From the NCBI GenBank assembly GCA_019454045.1, contig SKCR01019534.1:81441-145440 (forward strand): a DNA stretch of 64,000 bases, read 5' to 3'. The DNA comes from Zanthoxylum bungeanum (Eukaryota > Streptophyta > Magnoliopsida > Sapindales > Rutaceae). Positions 46,076 through 59,217 of the stretch are shown piece by piece; the first letter of the stretch is position 1; every line of letters begins with the position of its first letter. The position numbers were made by a program, and so were the translations under genes. The notes under the pieces are model-generated. The model saw only the letters and a list, made by a program, of their open reading frames with translations, was not told the DNA's origin and made no database searches.

Positions 46076-46420
46076 GCCCTATCCACCAGCATGTCTATGT
46101 GCGGTAGAGGGAAATTATCTCTTGGGCAGGCTTTATTGAGATCTTTGTAGTTCACACACATTCTGACCCTTCCATCTTTCTTCGGTACTGGCATGATGTT
46201 TGCTAACCACTCTGGATACTTTACCATTTCTAAAAATCCCACATCTACTTGTTTCTTCACTTCTTCCCTTATCTTTTCAGTCTATTCTGGTCTCATTCTA
46301 CGAGAGTTTCAACTTTACGGGTCTCATATTGGATATGTGGGTATCAAGTTCTGTGTTATACTTTTTTCTATTCCGGGCATGTCTTCGTAGGACCAGGCGA
46401 TTACTTTTTTCATATTTTGT
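46076..46420 (-). pseudogene. Element D reverse transcriptase, proximal part
   Basis: Minus strand: AWSYEDMPGIEKS near 46410, then REEVKKQVDVGFLEMVKYPE, WLANIMPVPKKDGRVRMCVN, YKDLNKACPRDNFPLPHIDM and LVDRA. This is the start of the Ty3/gypsy reverse transcriptase domain in the style of Tat/Ogre elements. Stops occur in the first third. The frame is cut at 46076 by the solo LTR. Confidence 0.9.
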
Positions 46421-46701
46421 CAATAATCTCTCTAATTATTTTCTCTTCAAGGTTAACCTTACTGGTAATTAATATATTCTTAGGATTTTCACATGTAACA
46501 AGATTAAATGCATCCGTTTGAGTTAAATTAATGTCAAATATGCTCATGTCATGCATATTATGATGTATGCTAAAAGAAAAGAGATAAGATAAGTAAGAAA
46601 AGCCATTCATCTTATTAAATATAGAAACAAAATCACAACAAAAAAGTTCAGGTATATAGAGTCATTCATAATCTCTCTCTTTTACTGCATTGGAGTCCTC
46701 C
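46421..46701 (-). other. Element D, protease to reverse transcriptase linker, decayed
   Basis: Between two recognisable pol parts. No clean frame and no distinctive motif. Confidence 0.4.
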
Positions 46702-47730
46702 TCAGAGTCTTCTATCATCAGTTCTTCCAACATGAGCAACTTTTCTTCCCACTATGCTTCTTTGCTTGTTTTCCAGTTCTGGCTTTTTACTATTTTCTTC
46801 CATTTCTCTTTCAATCATCAAAATCCCATTCCAATCCACTACATCCGCAAAGATCTCGAAGCTTGGCACATGGACGCCATTGACCTCGCTAGGTTCTGGA
46901 TCCCCTTGGTGTTTGGCCTTCACAAAACTATCATTCAACCATATCTCATTCTCACTAACCTTTGGCCTCTCTTTGTCATCGGAATGATATCCAAGCCCTC
47001 TCTTGGTGGTATGCTCCTTGAAGTCTGGCAGTATACTAACTTCTTGGCCTTGTGCTCCCTGCACAATGTCATAATTCATCTTTTTTATAATCTTGGATAT
47101 CTTGGGATCTACCCATTCTTTAAAGATGGATGTAACTTGAAATCTTGTGAATGAATGATTCTCTAAGGTCGCTATGGTATTGCTTGCCTCAGTCCTTATA
47201 GTGATAATCTCCCTTCTGTAAAAGAACTTGATTATTTGATACAGTGTTGATGGGACTCCCCCAATCTTATAAAACCACGTCTTTCTCGAAAATACCGAAA
47301 ATGTGGTTGGAATATTTAACACAACGAACTCCACTTTATAATTAATGGGGCCCACTTTGACCACGGTGGTGAAAATGCCCTATAATCCTCGCTTACTATC
47401 CTTTAGGCCTTTAATTATCTTGTCAAATGGAATGAGATCGCCGGACCAGATATCCAACCTTGGCAATATATTTAACTGGCAAATATTAATGGAAGACCCA
47501 TCATCCACCATTATTAATGAGGTCTTCTTACCCTTTACTTTGGCCTTGATGAACAGCAGATGATTATGGTTTCGCCCCTCCATTGGGAGCTCCTCCTCGG
47601 AAAATGTGATAGTTGGCTTCTTCTCTTTAAGAATAGATCGGATGACGGCTGTAGGGTCCATGCCTGCAGGTACCATAATATTTTCAAGGGTCTCCACCAT
47701 GGCCCTCATGTGTTCTTGAGAGGAGTACAA
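46702..47730 (-). pseudogene. Element D gypsy protease region (retroviral-type aspartic protease)
   Basis: Two adjacent frames, 47730-47380 and 47364-46702, separated by a stop. The first has TITFSEEELPMEGRNHNHLL, then MVDDGSSINICQLNILPRL, the active-site region (normally DDGS/DTGA) of Tat/Ogre protease. The second continues with VGPINYKVEFVVLNIPTTFS, WFYKIGGVPSTLYQIIKF and a 130-residue acidic linker. The protease would mature the gag-pol polyprotein. One stop plus the downstream breaks make it nonfunctional. Confidence 0.88.
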
Positions 47731-48048
47731 CAGTCCCTATATGCTAACCTATGCTCGAGTGTTCTTTAACTGTTGGAGCACTATATTATCTTCTCTCTCT
47801 TTTCCTTCACATATCCCTTTCTTTTTTTCCCTCTCCATCCGCTACTCATTTTTCCTTCTCAGATGTGTTGTCATAAAATCTCCAGCTTCTAGTCATTCCT
47901 TTCACTTATTTTTCATCACTACTCGAGAAATGTTCCCAAAAGTCATCAAATTCTCCAGCATCACTATCACTGCTATACCATACTCCCATGATATGGGTCT
48001 GGTGGTCAAATGATTGTAGGACATATTCTTCAGGTAGGCCAGATTTGA
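47731..48048 (-). other. Element D, gag-protease spacer
   Basis: Low-complexity minus-strand sequence between gag and protease, broken by stops. No motif recognised. Confidence 0.4.
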
Positions 48049-48621
48049 TCATATATGTGGGTGGTGGTACGATTTAGTGATTTGGTAGAGGTTTCTGGTG
48101 GTAGTAAGTTGGTTCTTTTTTGGGTCAGAAATTTTACAAGTGTCTATTAGGTCTTGGATTTCATGTCCGAGTAAGGCACAATTTTCAGTATCATGCACCT
48201 TTTGTTGGTGGAAGTGACAATATTGATCAAGGTTGATATGGCGGGGAACGGGGTTTGGTAACAGTTTAGGTTCTAGGGATGTTTGCAGGCCCCCCATCTT
48301 CAGTTTCTCGAACACCTTTGACAAATTCGGCCAAGGTTGGAAAACCTCATATTTCTTATAGCGGTAATTTTAGCTAGATAGGCCTTGGTGCTAGAAGGTG
48401 CCTCTGTAGTCTTTTTATTGCTATAGAATTTTCTATTCTCCGTTTCATTTTCTTCTATATCCATAACAGTTTCCTTCAATTGTCAAAAATCGAAGATCAT
48501 AGAAGTCATCCTCTTCAGCTTGTTATAAATCGAAGGTTTGGTATCTTTGATAATCATATTGATTTGGTCGTTTTCTGAAGGACGTGTCTGCATCTTCAAG
48601 AGCTGGCTTCTCCAACGGTCC
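48049..48621 (-). pseudogene. Element D gag, C-terminal part
   Basis: Minus-strand frames give DRWRSQLLKMQTRPSENDQI near 48610 (gag core) and KPSIYNKLKRMTSM. After a stop and a frame change come FQPWPNLSKVFEKLKMGG and YCHFHQQKVHDTENCALLGH EIQDLID near 48220-48140. The last is the modified Cys/His box of Tat/Ogre gag. It picks up exactly where the N-terminal gag part at 59218-59586 stops, with element F inserted between. Confidence 0.88.
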
Positions 48622-48626
48622 ACATA
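48622..48626. other. Target duplication ACATA, left copy, element F
   Basis: ACATA here and at 59213-59217, directly bordering the TG and CA ends of element F. Confidence 0.9.
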
Positions 48627-50752
48627 TGTTCAAGAGCGTCAATCCAAATATTATATTGTACATTATATTTTATTATTTATTAATAAAATAAATACATTTT
48701 CATTTCAATCTTATTAATGGTAATGTTATTATGCATGTTAGTTTGATTTATAAATATTTTAGGAATGACATCGACCTTAAAACAGTAATGTAGTAATACT
48801 GGATACTGGGTGGTCCAACATTGGAATAGTATTACTGCTATAAATTATTCTTCAAGCAAAATATTCCTAGTCATTGGTTTTGGAATACGGTCAAATTCTT
48901 ATAACTTGGAAGACTAGCACATGTAGTGTATTGGAATTGGAGCTCCAATGGTTTAACCCGATGTACCATGAGTAAGGGAAGCTCGTATAGACATGTGGGT
49001 ATTCATTGGAACGAATACTAAAGGACTCACAAGTGATTCCTAATAGTTGAAACTACACACCATTTTCAATAGGAATCTTCTCGAGTCGAGTAGCATATGT
49101 GATATTTTAACTATAGGATAGCATTAATTTTGTGTCTAATCATCATCACGTTGAAGCATATATGTCAGAGACCTTTCATGGTCTGACCACTAGATCATTG
49201 GTTGTGGACCGATGCACGCGTTAATCAAGTACGTATCAAGATAGGATCTGCCGACCCGTATGTTGTACCATAAGAGGTTTAGGTATCTATGTGAGTGAGT
49301 TAAGATTCTTAAGACTTTGGCCAAAGCCGATCACCTATGGTGGATCGTATATATCATAAATATTATTCTAATTAGTTGTAAAGAATCGTGGACATGTCGA
49401 CATGAGATGTGTGCCTAAGAAACTTGACGGTGTAATCTATGTTTCCTAAGCACAACTCGGATAGCCTATGACAGAGGGATTGTTAAACATATGTGATGAC
49501 CTCGACTTGTATAGTTCAGAAAAGTCGTTCGTGTTCTTCACGTATTCGGAGGTGGCCGGATTGTGTACATATAAGCTATGCTTATATGATGAACTTGTCA
49601 AGACTTAGAGAATACCACAATATTAAGTGTACTCGTTGAGCACTTGGGTAGCCGATAATTTTTTATAATAAATAATATTTGATATTATAATTATCAACTA
49701 AAATGATTAAATGTAATTGGATAACATTAATTATTTACTTTGACCCAATTGGATTAATTGGACTAATCTAAAATCACACAAGGGCTTAGTTGTAATTTCA
49801 TAAATATCTCTACCATTGGAGGATATTTTGGTAATTACAAACATGTAATAATAGGTGTATTTGGCTTGATTTAATTGGATTAAATCAAAGTGGTAGACAT
49901 ACAACTAATCCATTAATTAAACTTTGTCTTAATTTAATTGGATTAAATCAAAGTGGAATACAAAGGTGATTAATCATAACTAATTATACATATTTGGACA
50001 AATTGTATTAAGCCCACATAAAAGTTGATTAGAACTTTTATTAATTAAAAATGTATAAGTTTTGTTATATAATGCAAGCTTGAGTAAGTTTTTAATCAAG
50101 CTTGTGAAAGCTAAAACAAGCAAGAATTAGAGATATTAGCCTAAGTAAAAGAAGTGGTTCGAGAAGCTTTGGTAGGTCTCTACAATATTTCAACAATGAA
50201 AAAAAGATTGGATCTTTGAACTAAACTTGCTAACTTTAGGAATTCTCTACAACAACAAGGAGAAAAGATTAGATCTCGAAACCAAGCTTGCTAGCTTTGG
50301 AAGTTCTTCACAATATTTCAACAAGGAGAAGAAGATTGGATCTTGGAATCAAGCTTGCTAGGTAAGTTTGATATTCTCCAAAGCTATGTTTTCATTAGTG
50401 AGCTATCATTAATGTGACATATTGTGATGAATTATGTATTGGATACATAATAACATAGCTGGAGATCAGTGTCACGATACTGATCATTCGTAGATTAGGC
50501 ATTGCGACTCCTATGCCCGAGCGTTGTAACACGCCGACAACTACTGCCAATGAGCACTGAAACTTCATTTTCTCCGTTCCAGAGTTTCTGGACTCGGATT
50601 TGGTCCATGTTTTTTCCTAAGGACTTGTAACGGAATATAGTATTATATAAAATAATTTAAAAATACACCTACCTTGATATCCATGGATCAGACCAACTTT
50701 CACTGGACAAGGCACAGATCCAACCCTAGGGGTCCCACATCCGCCCCCAACA
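48627..50752 (+). mobile_element. 5' LTR of element F
   Basis: 2126 bp. Starts TGTTCAAGAGCGTCAATCC and ends CATCCGCCCCCAACA. The primer-site remnant (GAATAGTATCAGCGCAGG) follows. The start has drifted from the family consensus seen in the 3' LTR (TATTGGAGTTAGTGCTTGG). Confidence 0.88.
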
Positions 50753-51545
50753 GAATAGTATCAGCGCAGGTTTTAACCAGACAACACATGTTGCATGTTT
50801 TACATATTTTTGAATCTATGCTTCTATAATTTTAATTTAATTATGCATAAGTCATATTGGATATGCATTGCATGTTTTAAATTAAAATTTTTATTTTAAC
50901 CCAATCATGTTAATGACTTGATTGTATAAATCTCCCATGATTAGGTGATTACTTTTAAGTAATTGTATTAATAATGTTAGAGTATTATTGGATGGTCCGT
51001 CTTATCAATACAGAGATGAATGAGTTCTTATTACTTATGCCCAATACTGTCAGTATTGTGAGGGTATAAGTGGTCGGAACTAAGGTCTCTCTGATAAAAC
51101 ATTAGATGTAGTGTGAAGAGTTGACGTAGTCACCCAATACTGTCATTATTGTGAGGGTGTACTTATGAAGCTCATTAGTGCACATTGAAAAGTATACACT
51201 TGGTACACGTCTTAATCTAATATCATCATTATTATGAGGATAAGAAACAGTCTAGGACCAAACTTAGGAATCACATGAATGTGATTGACCTTGGAGGTCT
51301 ACCTTATGATTTTATGAAGGCTCTACTTCTCACTATGAGATTTTGATTTTCAAATTTCTAATTTTCCGTTAAGGGAGATTATGAAATTACGTAAAGTAAT
51401 GAGATGGTACTAACAGATTTAAAATCCATAATCATATAAGTGTCTTTATATTGAAATTAAAAATATTATGCTAGTGTTTAATTATTATCTTGTAGATAGC
51501 TGTCGTAAATTCATTTGTGTGACTTTTGGATTCTAATAAATTGAA
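50753..51545 (+). other. Element F primer-site remnant and leader
   Basis: GTATCAGCGCAGG just after the LTR is a decayed tRNA-iMet site. The leader contains the phrase AATACTGTCA(G/T)TATTGTGAGGGT twice (about 51043 and 51131) but no gene. Confidence 0.6.
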
Positions 51546-54500
51546 ATGAGCCAAGAACTATTTTGAATGGGAAATGACCATATGCCTTGTCTTGGATGAC
51601 GCTCAATCCATTACATGTTGAAATCGATCATGATTCCACTCTCGAAGAGCGTGAGACTTTTGAAAATTGGAAGTATAATAACCTAAGGGTGAAATCTTAC
51701 ATTTTAAGATTGATGGTTCCAGATTTTCTCAGATATAACATTGAGATACCTGATGTTTAGAGCATTATGAGAACACTCAAGGAGTTATACGATGCGAATT
51801 AAGAAATTGAAATATATCAGAGATCTAAGGAATTGTTCCATGCGACGCTCCAGGATGGAGGAGCGGTTAACATTCATATTTTGAACATGATAGACTAGAT
51901 CTGATATTTTGAACGACAATGATCGATGAATGGCTAGGCCGAAATTTAATTCTATCTTATTTGTTTGGTACTTACGCTGGCTTTGTGTTAAATTTTCATA
52001 TGCATTCGATACAAGCTAGTTATGAAGAACGTCATAAAAGTTTACGCACGAAGGAACAAGATTTGAAGAAATATAATCCTACTTTGTACCTCCATGGTGG
52101 AGAAAGCTATTCAAAGAAATTCGAAGAAAATCAAAATGGGAAAGAAGAAGATATCAAAGGGAAACTCCAAGAAGCACAAAACTGCAAGACCACATATAGC
52201 TCGTGACGCATGTCTACATTGCAGGAAGTCTGGACACTGGAAGAAAGATTGTCCAGAGCTGAAAGGAAAGGCAAGACCCTCGAGTACGCTTTGTTTTTTT
52301 TCCTATTATTGACATCTCATTATCCTTAGATGCAAATAGTGGATGTATGTTAGACACCGGCTGTCCCACTCATATTTGCAACTCCATACAGGTCATGGAT
52401 GTTAAAAGAAGGCGGAACAAATGGGAGATCCAGTTTAGTGTTGGGAATGACAAGACATTGGATGTCAATGTCATATGAACAATTATTCTTCATCTCCCTA
52501 ATAGATGTAAATTAATTTTACATGACTGTTATTATATACCCTCTCTTATTAGACATATAATATTGTTATCGATATTGGATAAAGAGGGATATAAAATAAA
52601 TATTAAATATAGTGTTTTATGTTTATATGATAAAGACAACTATTTGATATATGAATGTTTTTTATCTAACAGTCATTAGATTTTGGAAACATATCGAAAT
52701 GTCTTTAATATAGAGGAAAAAACAAGTAAAAGATCTGAATTAAATAATACTGAATTATGGCATATGAGATTGAGTCACATAGGTGTTAGACGTCTATCAA
52801 AATTGGTTGAGGATGGTTTGATAGAAGATCTTACCTTAGATACTTATCCAATTTGTGAGTTATGTATCTAAAGGAAAATGACAAAGGCCCCAATTCTTGG
52901 TGTTAGACACCGTGTTGAATATTTATTGGATCTAATATATAGTGATGTGTGTGGTCCATTAAATCATGTCGCTCGTGATGGTTCAATATACTTCGTGACT
53001 TTTACGGACGATAAGTCAAGATATGGATATGTCTATCTGATAAGACATAAATCAAAACATTTGAAAAATTCCAAATATTCTGAAACGAGGTAGAAAAACA
53101 AACCGGGAAATTCATTAAGTGCCTTTGATCAGATCGAGGTGGTGAATTCATAAGCGACGAATTTAGAAATTATTTAAGGGAGAATGTGATTCTCGCCCAA
53201 TAAAGCCCACCAGAAACTCCTCAACACAAATGTGTGTATGAGCAGAGAAATCATACTTTATTGGATATGGTACGATCTATGATGAGCTATACAAATCTTC
53301 CATATTATCTTTGGGGTTACACTTTGCTTACTGCTGCCTACATACTTAAAAAAAATACCATCGATAATTGTTTCTACGACCCCATATCAAATATGGTTCA
53401 GTAGAATCCAAATCTTAGATATTTAAAGATTTGAGGTTGTCATGCATACGTTAGAGTTATGAAGCGGGATAAACTAGCACCCAGAGGGTATAAATATAGG
53501 TTCGTTGGATATCTTGAAAATTCTTTGGGATATTAATTCTACGATTCTGAGCAACGAGATGTATTTGTTGCTCGTTTTGCCACTTTTCTTGAAAATGAAT
53601 TTTTGAAAGAAAGTGGAAATTATAGAAAGAATGAACTCGATGAGTTTGATCCCAACATTAAGGAATCTGAGATGGAACGAGAGATCTAATTAGGTGAAAG
53701 TTCTACAACACAGGTTCTACATAAGTCGAATAGAATATCAAGGCCTCATGAGAGGCTGTTTTTAACGTTTGATGCGAGTCTTGATGTTCTTCTCTTGGAG
53801 AAAACAGATCCGACTACGTATAAAGAGGCGATATTGGATATCAATTTGGGAAAATGACAGGAAGCCATGAAATTTGAAATGGATTATATGTATGACAAAC
53901 AAGTCTGGGACTTAGTTGAACTTCTTGAAGGATTTAAACCTATTGGTTGTAAATGGGTTTATAAGAGGAAGCGAGGGCTCGATGGAAATGTGGAAACCTT
54001 TAAGTCCCGACTGGTAGTGAAAGGTTACACTCAACGTCCTGAGATTGATTATGAGGAAACCTTTTCACCAATAGCCATGCTAAATTCCATTAGGATTCTC
54101 TCAGCCATTACTGCATATCATGACTATGAGATATGGTAGATGGATATGAAAACCGCTTTCGTAAATGGACTCCTCGATGAGGATATCTATATAGAACAAC
54201 TAGAGGGTTTCGTATCCAATGAGACTTCAAATTTGGGTTGTAAGCTCCAGAAGTCTATTTATGGACTTAAACAGGCATCTCGAAGATGCAATCGTCATTT
54301 TGATAAGATAATTAGATTATCTGGATTCATCAAGAATGAAGAAGAACCGTGTGTTTGTAAGAAAGTTAGTGGGAGCATGATAGTATTCCTTGTATTGTAT
54401 GTAGACGATATCCTTATTATTGGGAATGATATAAGATTGTTGCAAATTATGAAAGCCTACCTTTGCAAGAACTTATTTATGAAAGACATGGGTGAAGCTT

Positions 54501-55398
54501 CCTATATATTGGGTATAAGGCTCTATTGGGATAGAGTTATGAAACTTATAGGGTTATCGCAATCCACGTACAAAGATAAAATATTAGAAAGGTATGGTTT
54601 TACCAACAGCAAAGCAGTAAATGTACCTTTCCGATACGGCAAACATCTTTCGAAGAGAATGGCACCTCAAACTGAGGGAGAAATAGTTATAATGTCTAAC
54701 TTGCCATATGCTTCTTGTAATGGAAGCATTATGTATGATATGCTATGTACAAGACCTGACATTATTTTCGGCGTCAGTGTGACTAGCCGATATCATTCTG
54801 ATCCGGGTAATGATTATTGAACATCCATGAAACATATCCTGAAATATCGTAAGGTTACTGAGGATAAGTTTCTCATATATGGAGAAGATGAGCTACAAGT
54901 TAAGGGTTATACAAACTTCGACTTCCAGGGAGATACATATGATAGAAAGTCTACATCCAGATACATATTTACCCTTAATGGTTGTATAGTTAGTTGGCGA
55001 TTTTCAAAGCAAGGCTCAACAGCCGATTCCATCACTGAAGTAGAATTTATAGCAGCTTTAGAAGTTGCTAAAGAAGTTGTCTAGATTGGAAATTTTATGA
55101 CTGGATTGGAAATTTTATCACAGAACTTGGCATTGTGTATAGTATTACAGATTCGATCCCACTGTACTGTGATAACAGAGGAACCATTGCGTAGGCTAAG
55201 GAGCCGAGAGTACATTCCAAGTCTAAACACGTGGAAATGAAATATCGCATGATTAGTGAGATTATTGAACGAAAAAACATAGTGGTCTTGAAGGTTCAAG
55301 GACAAGAAAACATAGCAGACCCACTTACTAAGGGCTTACCTCCTAAGTTATTCGATAAACATGTGGAGGAAATGGGACTTCGGTACCATATGGATTGA
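51546..55398 (+). pseudogene. Element F copia gag-pol, multiply broken
   Basis: Starts ATGAGCCAAGAAC and ends RYHMD-stop. Recognisable in order: decayed gag; zinc knuckle CLHCRKSGHWKKDC (about 52217); protease LDTGCPTHICNS (about 52353); pre-integrase ELWHMRLSHIGVRRL (52755); integrase YSDVCGPLNH, FTDDKSRYGY (52940-53030); reverse transcriptase WVYKRKRGLDGN (53950), MDMKTAFVNGLLDED (54140) and YVDD (54400); RNase H YTNFDFQGD (54907). Many stops and frameshifts separate them. Related to element B, with which it shares domain order and wording, but more decayed. The zinc knuckle and YVDD box are intact. Confidence 0.92.
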
Positions 55399-56178
55399 CA
55401 CTAAGCAAGTGAGAGTTTATTGGAGTTAGTGCTTGGAGTGTCAATTCGAATAATGTATTGTACATTATATTTTATTATTTATTATTAAAATAAATACATT
55501 GTCATTTCAACCTTATTAATGGTAATGTCATTATTCATATTAGTTTGATGTATAAATATACTAAGAATAACATCGACCTTAGAACAGTACTGTTGTAATA
55601 CTGGATACTGGTTGTCCAACATTGTGATAATATTACTACTATAAACTATTCTTAAAGTAAAATATTCCTAGTTAATGATTTTGGAAAACGATCGAATTCC
55701 TATAACCTAAAAGACTAGCAAATATCTTTTATTGGAATTGGAGTTCCAATAGTTTAACCCGATGTACCATGAGCAAGGGAAGCTCATATAGACATATGGG
55801 TATTCATTGCAGGAAATACTAAATGAATCACAGGTGATTCCTAATAGTTAGAAGTACACATCATCGTCAATAGGAATCTCCTCGAGTCGAGTAGCATATG
55901 TAATCCTTTGACTATAGGATAACATTGATTTTGTGTGTGATCCTCCATACTTTGATTCCATATATGTTAGAGACCTTTCATGGTCTGATTGCTAGATGTT
56001 CGTTGGGTGTGGATCGATGCACTCGTTAATCAAGTGCATATCAACATAGGATCCGTCGTTCCCTATGTGTACCATAAGGGGTTTAGGTATCGATGTGACT
56101 ACGTCACGATTCTTAAAACTTTGACCAAAGTCGATCACCTAGGGTGGATCGCATATATGATAAATGGTGTTCTAATTA

Positions 56179-56469
56179 GAGGTGGCCACAGTTCGGTTCG
56201 GTTCCTGAACCGAACCGTTTGGTTCTACAATTGTAGCTTTTTGGAATCGCATAACCGAATCGAACTGGAACCGAACCAAAAAATTCGGTTCTCTATTTTA
56301 AAGGGAAAAAATAAAAATTTTTTATTCAGTTCTGCGGTTCCAAAACCGGAACCGAACCGAACCTTAAGGTTACGGTTCCAAATTTTATGGAATCGTAACC
56401 TTACGGGTTCCATCCGGTTCAGTTCCGATTTGGTTTCTGTTCCGAACTGGAACCGTGGCCGGGTCTAGT
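56179..56469 (+). mobile_element. hAT-like miniature element in F's 3' LTR
   Basis: About 290 bp absent from the 5' LTR. Flanked by TCTAATTA (56171-56178) and TCTGATTA (56470-56477), an 8-bp duplication with one change, the size made by hAT transposases. Ends are imperfect inverted repeats: GAGGTGGCCACAGTTC against the complement of GGAACCGTGGCCGGGTCTAG. The interior is rich in GGTTCGGTTCC/GAACCGAACCG words and has no coding capacity. The 159- and 62-codon frames across it are chance. Confidence 0.75.
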
Positions 56470-57216
56470 TCTGATTAGTTGTAAAGAATCGTGGATATGC
56501 CGATATGAGATGTGCATCTCGAAAACTTGACTGTGTAATCTATGTTTCCTAAGCATAACTCTGATAGCCTACAACGAATGGATTGTTAAACATATGTGAT
56601 GACCTCAGCTTGTGTAGTTCAGAAAGGTCATTCGTGTTATTCGCAAATTCGGAGGTGGTCGAATTACGTACATATAATTTAGGCTTATATAACGAACGTG
56701 TCTAGACTTAGAGAGTCCCACAATATGAAGTGTACTCGTTGATCACTTGGGCAACCAATAATTTTTTATAATAAATAATATTTGATATTATAATTATCAA
56801 CTAAAATAATTAAGTGTTATTAGATAACATTAGTTATTTACTTTGATCCAATTTGATTAATTGGATTAATCCAAAATCACACAAGGGTTTTGTTGTAATT
56901 TTATAAATATCTCTACTATTGGAGTATATTTTGGTAATTACAAATATGTAATAATAAGTATTTTTGGCTTGATTTAATTGGATTAAATCAAAGTGGTAGA
57001 CATACAACTAATCCATTAATTAAACTTTATCTTGATTTAATTGCATTAAATCAAAGTGATAGACAAAGTTGATTAATCACACCTAATTATACATATTTGG
57101 ATAAATTGGATTAAGCACACATAAAGTTGATTAGAACTTTTATTAATTAAAAATTACATAAGTTTTGCTATAAAAGGCAAGCTTGAGTAATTTTTCATCA
57201 AGCTTGTGAAAGCTAA

Positions 57217-58187
57217 AATAATATGATCCAAGCCACACATGGAGCATTAAAGGACATGGCCAACAACATAATGAAGCCATTGCAAATACCAAAAAATGCC
57301 AATCACAAGACAAAAAGCCAAAAGGATCAGAGAAATAATTACGGGATTAGCTCAAAGTTATATGGTGAAATACAACCGACATCTCGGAGGCACATTGGCA
57401 TTATATGAGGGCTTCAATATAGGGGTTCCAAAGCTATTCCACTTTACCCAAGTCATACCAGATCAACACACCAGTAATTCTAAAGTCAAATACCTTTTTT
57501 GACGAATGAATCCAAATAAAGTCCAACACTAAGTATTCGAGTTACACACGGATTAATGCGCTTGAGACATAACATTTGGGGCATTGTTACATGAGGCCCA
57601 CAAAATTTTGAGGTTTTTGTGCAAATGGGATAGTTTGATCATTTTGGGAAAAAGCTTGCAACCTTTGTTGATTTTTTTGCCTTTGTTAACATTTTACTTT
57701 GAACATTTTTATTAGTGCCAACCACTTTTTTTTGAATTTGGTAAGCTTGCAAAGCACTTTTGTTGACTTTGGTAATATTGCCAACCACTTTTGTGACTTT
57801 GTTAAGTTTCCTTTTACTTTTAAGGGCATTTTTAATAACTTACCTTGTACTATATATTGAAACTTGTCTTCCTTAATAAAAATAATCACTATTTTCAAAA
57901 TTTGCTTCATTTTGAAAGCTTGACTATGGTCGAAATTACTTAAGGGAGAGATTCCTTGTATTTCACGCAATATGACTTATTTAAGGTGTGGTAACCTTAG
58001 TGGTGTCTCCGTGTTAACAGAACACAACAAGGCATCATCTTAAGGGTTCTCAAAGACAAGTTCTTTGTGAGTCTTCTTTGTGGCATTGGAATGGTTTTAT
58101 TCCTACAAAATCAAATTCGCGATTCTTGGGGTTGTATCCGTTGCGTGTGGTTTTCTTGGCCTAATCATCCAAGTGAGCTCCTCGTCA
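57217..58187 (+). mobile_element. Gypsy fragment inserted in F's 3' LTR
   Basis: About 970 bp between AGCTAAAA and ACAAGCAAG, which are adjacent in the 5' LTR. It starts with a short coding remnant, MPITRQKAKRIREIITGLAQ (57296), like the gag-pol junction or end region of plant chromoviruses (PITRAxAKR...). The remnant is followed by an LTR-like stretch rich in TTTGTTGACTTTGGTAA words and a run ending TTAAGGGTTCTCAAAG. Edges are approximate and no clear duplication is seen beyond an A-rich junction. Confidence 0.6.
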
Positions 58188-59212
58188 AAAAACAAGCAAG
58201 AATTAGAGATATTAGCCTAAGTAAAAGAAGTGTTTAGAGAAGCTTTGGAAGTTCTCTACAACATTCCAGCAATGAGAAGAAGATTAGATATTGGAACAAA
58301 GCTTGCTAGCTTTGAGAATTCTCTACAACAACAAGGAGAAAAAGATTGGAGCTTGAAATCAAACTTGCTAGCTTTGGAATTTCTCCATAACATATAGTGA
58401 TGAATTATGTATTGGATACAAAATAACATAGTTTGATGTTGAAATTTGGCTAATTAATTGTGTACATATGCTTTGGAAGTAAAAACACAATATGCTTGTA
58501 ATTGGGTCAAAATGATCATATTGGACATGAAACATAAAATTAGAATTTTTGGAACTCTAGATGATAGCTTGGAGTTTTGGCTACAATTTTAGAATCAATT
58601 GACCACCTTTGAGTGACCTAGAATTTTTCATGAGTCACTTTATTGTGGGATTCTATTTTGGTTTATGTTTTGATTCAAAAAAATTCATTTATGTATTGAG
58701 AATACTTGTATGTTTGTTGTATTACATGTGTTGATGTTGGTTTTTATGTTAAAATTGGAATTTTAGGTGTAGTAAAGTGTTTGGAGAAAATTGGAAGTGT
58801 TTAGAATTGAATTAAATACAAAAAACGCTCTCTGCCAATATTTTACATAGGGCAGCGTCGCAACATTGATCTCTAGCATCGCGACACTAAGCTCTTAGAG
58901 CTTCAGGAGTCACGACACTTACCATTGCGCATCACGAAGCTGATCATTCACAGATTGGACATTGTGACTCCCAAGCCCGAGCGTCGCGACACACCGACAA
59001 CTACTGCCAATGAGCGCTGAAAATTTATTTTCCCCATTCTGGAGTTTCCGAACTCCGATATAGTCCCTATTTTTTCCTACGGACTCATAACAAAATATAG
59101 TATCCTATTAAATAATTTTAAAAAACTCATGTCTCTGATATCCTTGGGTTAGACCCACTTTCGCTGGATGGAGCACAGATTCGACCCTAGGGGTCCCACA
59201 TCCGCCCCAACA

Positions 59213-59217
59213 ACATA
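59213..59217. other. Target duplication ACATA, right copy, element F
   Basis: Matches 48622-48626. Confidence 0.9.

Larger units (their letters stand above)
48627..59212 (+). mobile_element. Complete copia element F inserted in the gag of gypsy element D
   Basis: 10,586 bp with LTRs 48627-50752 and 55418-59212 and perfect flanking ACATA. The primer-site remnant, gag-pol pseudogene and polypurine tract (AAGTGAGAG at 55407-55415) are in normal order. The 3' LTR is 1.7 kb longer than the 5' LTR mainly because of two insertions (56179-56469 and about 57217-58187). LTRs are clearly diverged, so the insertion is older than those of C. Confidence 0.93.
55418..59212 (+). mobile_element. 3' LTR of element F, carrying two later insertions
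   Basis: Starts TATTGGAGTTAGTGCTTGG after the tract AAGTGAGAG and ends CATCCGCCCCAACA. Alignment by eye to the 5' LTR shows continuity except at 56179-56469 and about 57217-58187. A region near 58850-59000 repeats GCGTCGCAACA/GCATCGCGACAC/GCGTCGCGACAC phrases. Confidence 0.88.

Noticed and set aside
46193..47769. Plus-strand ORFs of 65-154 codons
   Set aside because: Antisense to the gypsy protease and reverse transcriptase of element D, which have clear motifs on the minus strand.
55989..56468. 159-codon ORF
   Set aside because: Spans the LTR and the hAT-like miniature element. It is formed by chance across the insertion.
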